Part shown: piece by piece, positions 5,129 to 5,457 of the stretch
How positions within the stretch are numbered: the stretch's first letter is position 1
How the letters are laid out: each line of letters opens with the position of its first letter
Source: JABHVE01 sp047517625
GTDB taxonomy: Bacteria; Pseudomonadota; Alphaproteobacteria; UBA2966; CAIVPW01
Direction: 5' to 3'
Assembly: GCA_047517625.1 (NCBI GenBank)
Contig: JAKZSO010000010.1
Span: forward strand, 1-5,457
DNA: 5,457 nt
The notes under the pieces: generated by a model
Databases searched by the model: none
The model's input: only the letters and a program-made list of their open reading frames with translations
Told to the model about the DNA's origin: nothing
Made by a program: the position numbers and the translations under genes

Positions 5129-5457
5129 ATGTCTGACAACACCTTTGGAACGCTGTTCAGGTTTACCACCTGGGGGGAAAGCCATGGACCGGCCATCGGT
5201 TGTGTCGTCGACGGAACCCCACCGAACATTCCCCTGACCGAAGCCGACATCCAGGGCTTCCTTGACCGGCGCCGACCGGGCACATCGAAATTCGTCACCC
5301 AGCGCAAAGAACCGGACACGATTCGGATTTTGTCCGGCGTTTTTGAGGGTATGACCACCGGAACCCCGATCAGCATGATGATCGACAACGTCGACAACCG
5401 GTCCAAGGATTATGACGACAACGCGGCCAAGCACCGCCCCGGCCACGCCGATTTCAC
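5129..5457 (+). CDS. aroC: Chorismate synthase, N-terminal part (runs off window)
   Basis: The enzyme converts 5-enolpyruvylshikimate 3-phosphate to chorismate by a 1,4-trans elimination that needs reduced FMN, the last step of the shikimate pathway, in the cytosol. From the ATG at 5129 the frame stays open to the window end, giving about 109 residues, roughly the first third of a family of about 360. It opens MSDNTFGTLFRFTTWGESHG, with the first chorismate synthase signature GESHGPAIGCVVDG at 16-29. RRRPGTSKFVTQR follows at 48-60, then SGVFEGMTTGTPISMMIDN and KHRPGHADF. No clear Shine-Dalgarno precedes the start, and the short gap from fabI suggests translation in a fabI-aroC operon. Nothing in the visible part is unusual. 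The C-terminal two thirds lie outside the window. Confidence 0.97.
   Translation, partial: MSDNTFGTLFRFTTWGESHGPAIGCVVDGTPPNIPLTEADIQGFLDRRRPGTSKFVTQRKEPDTIRILSGVFEGMTTGTPISMMIDNVDNRSKDYDDNAAKHRPGHADF

Noticed and set aside
4832..5446. Minus-strand frame opposite fabI and aroC
   Set aside because: Both plus-strand genes carry diagnostic catalytic motifs here, so this is a shadow.

Overview
The window looks like an ordinary chromosomal segment of an alphaproteobacterium, probably near the Rhodospirillales. The signs are a moderately high GC content, a FieF-type metal transporter, PdxH, a rickettsial-17-kDa-antigen-like lipoprotein, a J-domain protein with the 'DRGEIDAEG' signature, and the run J-protein > fabI > aroC, which I associate with alphaproteobacteria. 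The placement rests on protein character only; no 16S gene or other marker is present.

Layout. Bases 1-354 carry no convincing gene but hold several dyads and a direct repeat. On the minus strand, pdxH (1868 to 1278) and a FieF/YiiP-type cation efflux gene (about 1227 to 355) form a tail-to-head pair, probably co-transcribed. A roughly 180-bp divergent intergenic region (1869-2051) separates them from the plus-strand genes. These are a 17-kDa-antigen-type outer-membrane lipoprotein (2052-2531), an exported Sel1-repeat protein with an internally scrambled reading frame (2565-3143), a DnaJ/CbpA-type J-domain co-chaperone without a zinc finger (3246-4163), fabI enoyl-ACP reductase (4262-5089) and the 5' part of aroC chorismate synthase (5129 to the window edge).

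How they fit together. PdxH makes the cofactor PLP, the CDF protein exports divalent metals, FabI completes each cycle of fatty-acid elongation, and AroC makes chorismate. These are core functions collected in a conserved neighbourhood rather than one pathway. The lipoprotein and the Sel1 protein are envelope proteins 33 bp apart and are probably expressed together.

I see no CRISPR array, transposase, phage gene, toxin-antitoxin pair, tRNA or rRNA, and I do not think this window contains a new defence or biosynthetic system. Points worth a second look: (i) two mutually compensating frame disruptions in the Sel1 gene, consistent with deletions of 49 and 5 nt; (ii) a well-placed Shine-Dalgarno sequence in front of an in-frame ATA codon at the pdxH stop, suggesting a non-canonical or mutated start for the transporter; (iii) an imperfect 14-bp direct repeat flanking a good -10 element before the lipoprotein gene; (iv) an 11-bp perfect inverted repeat at the left edge.
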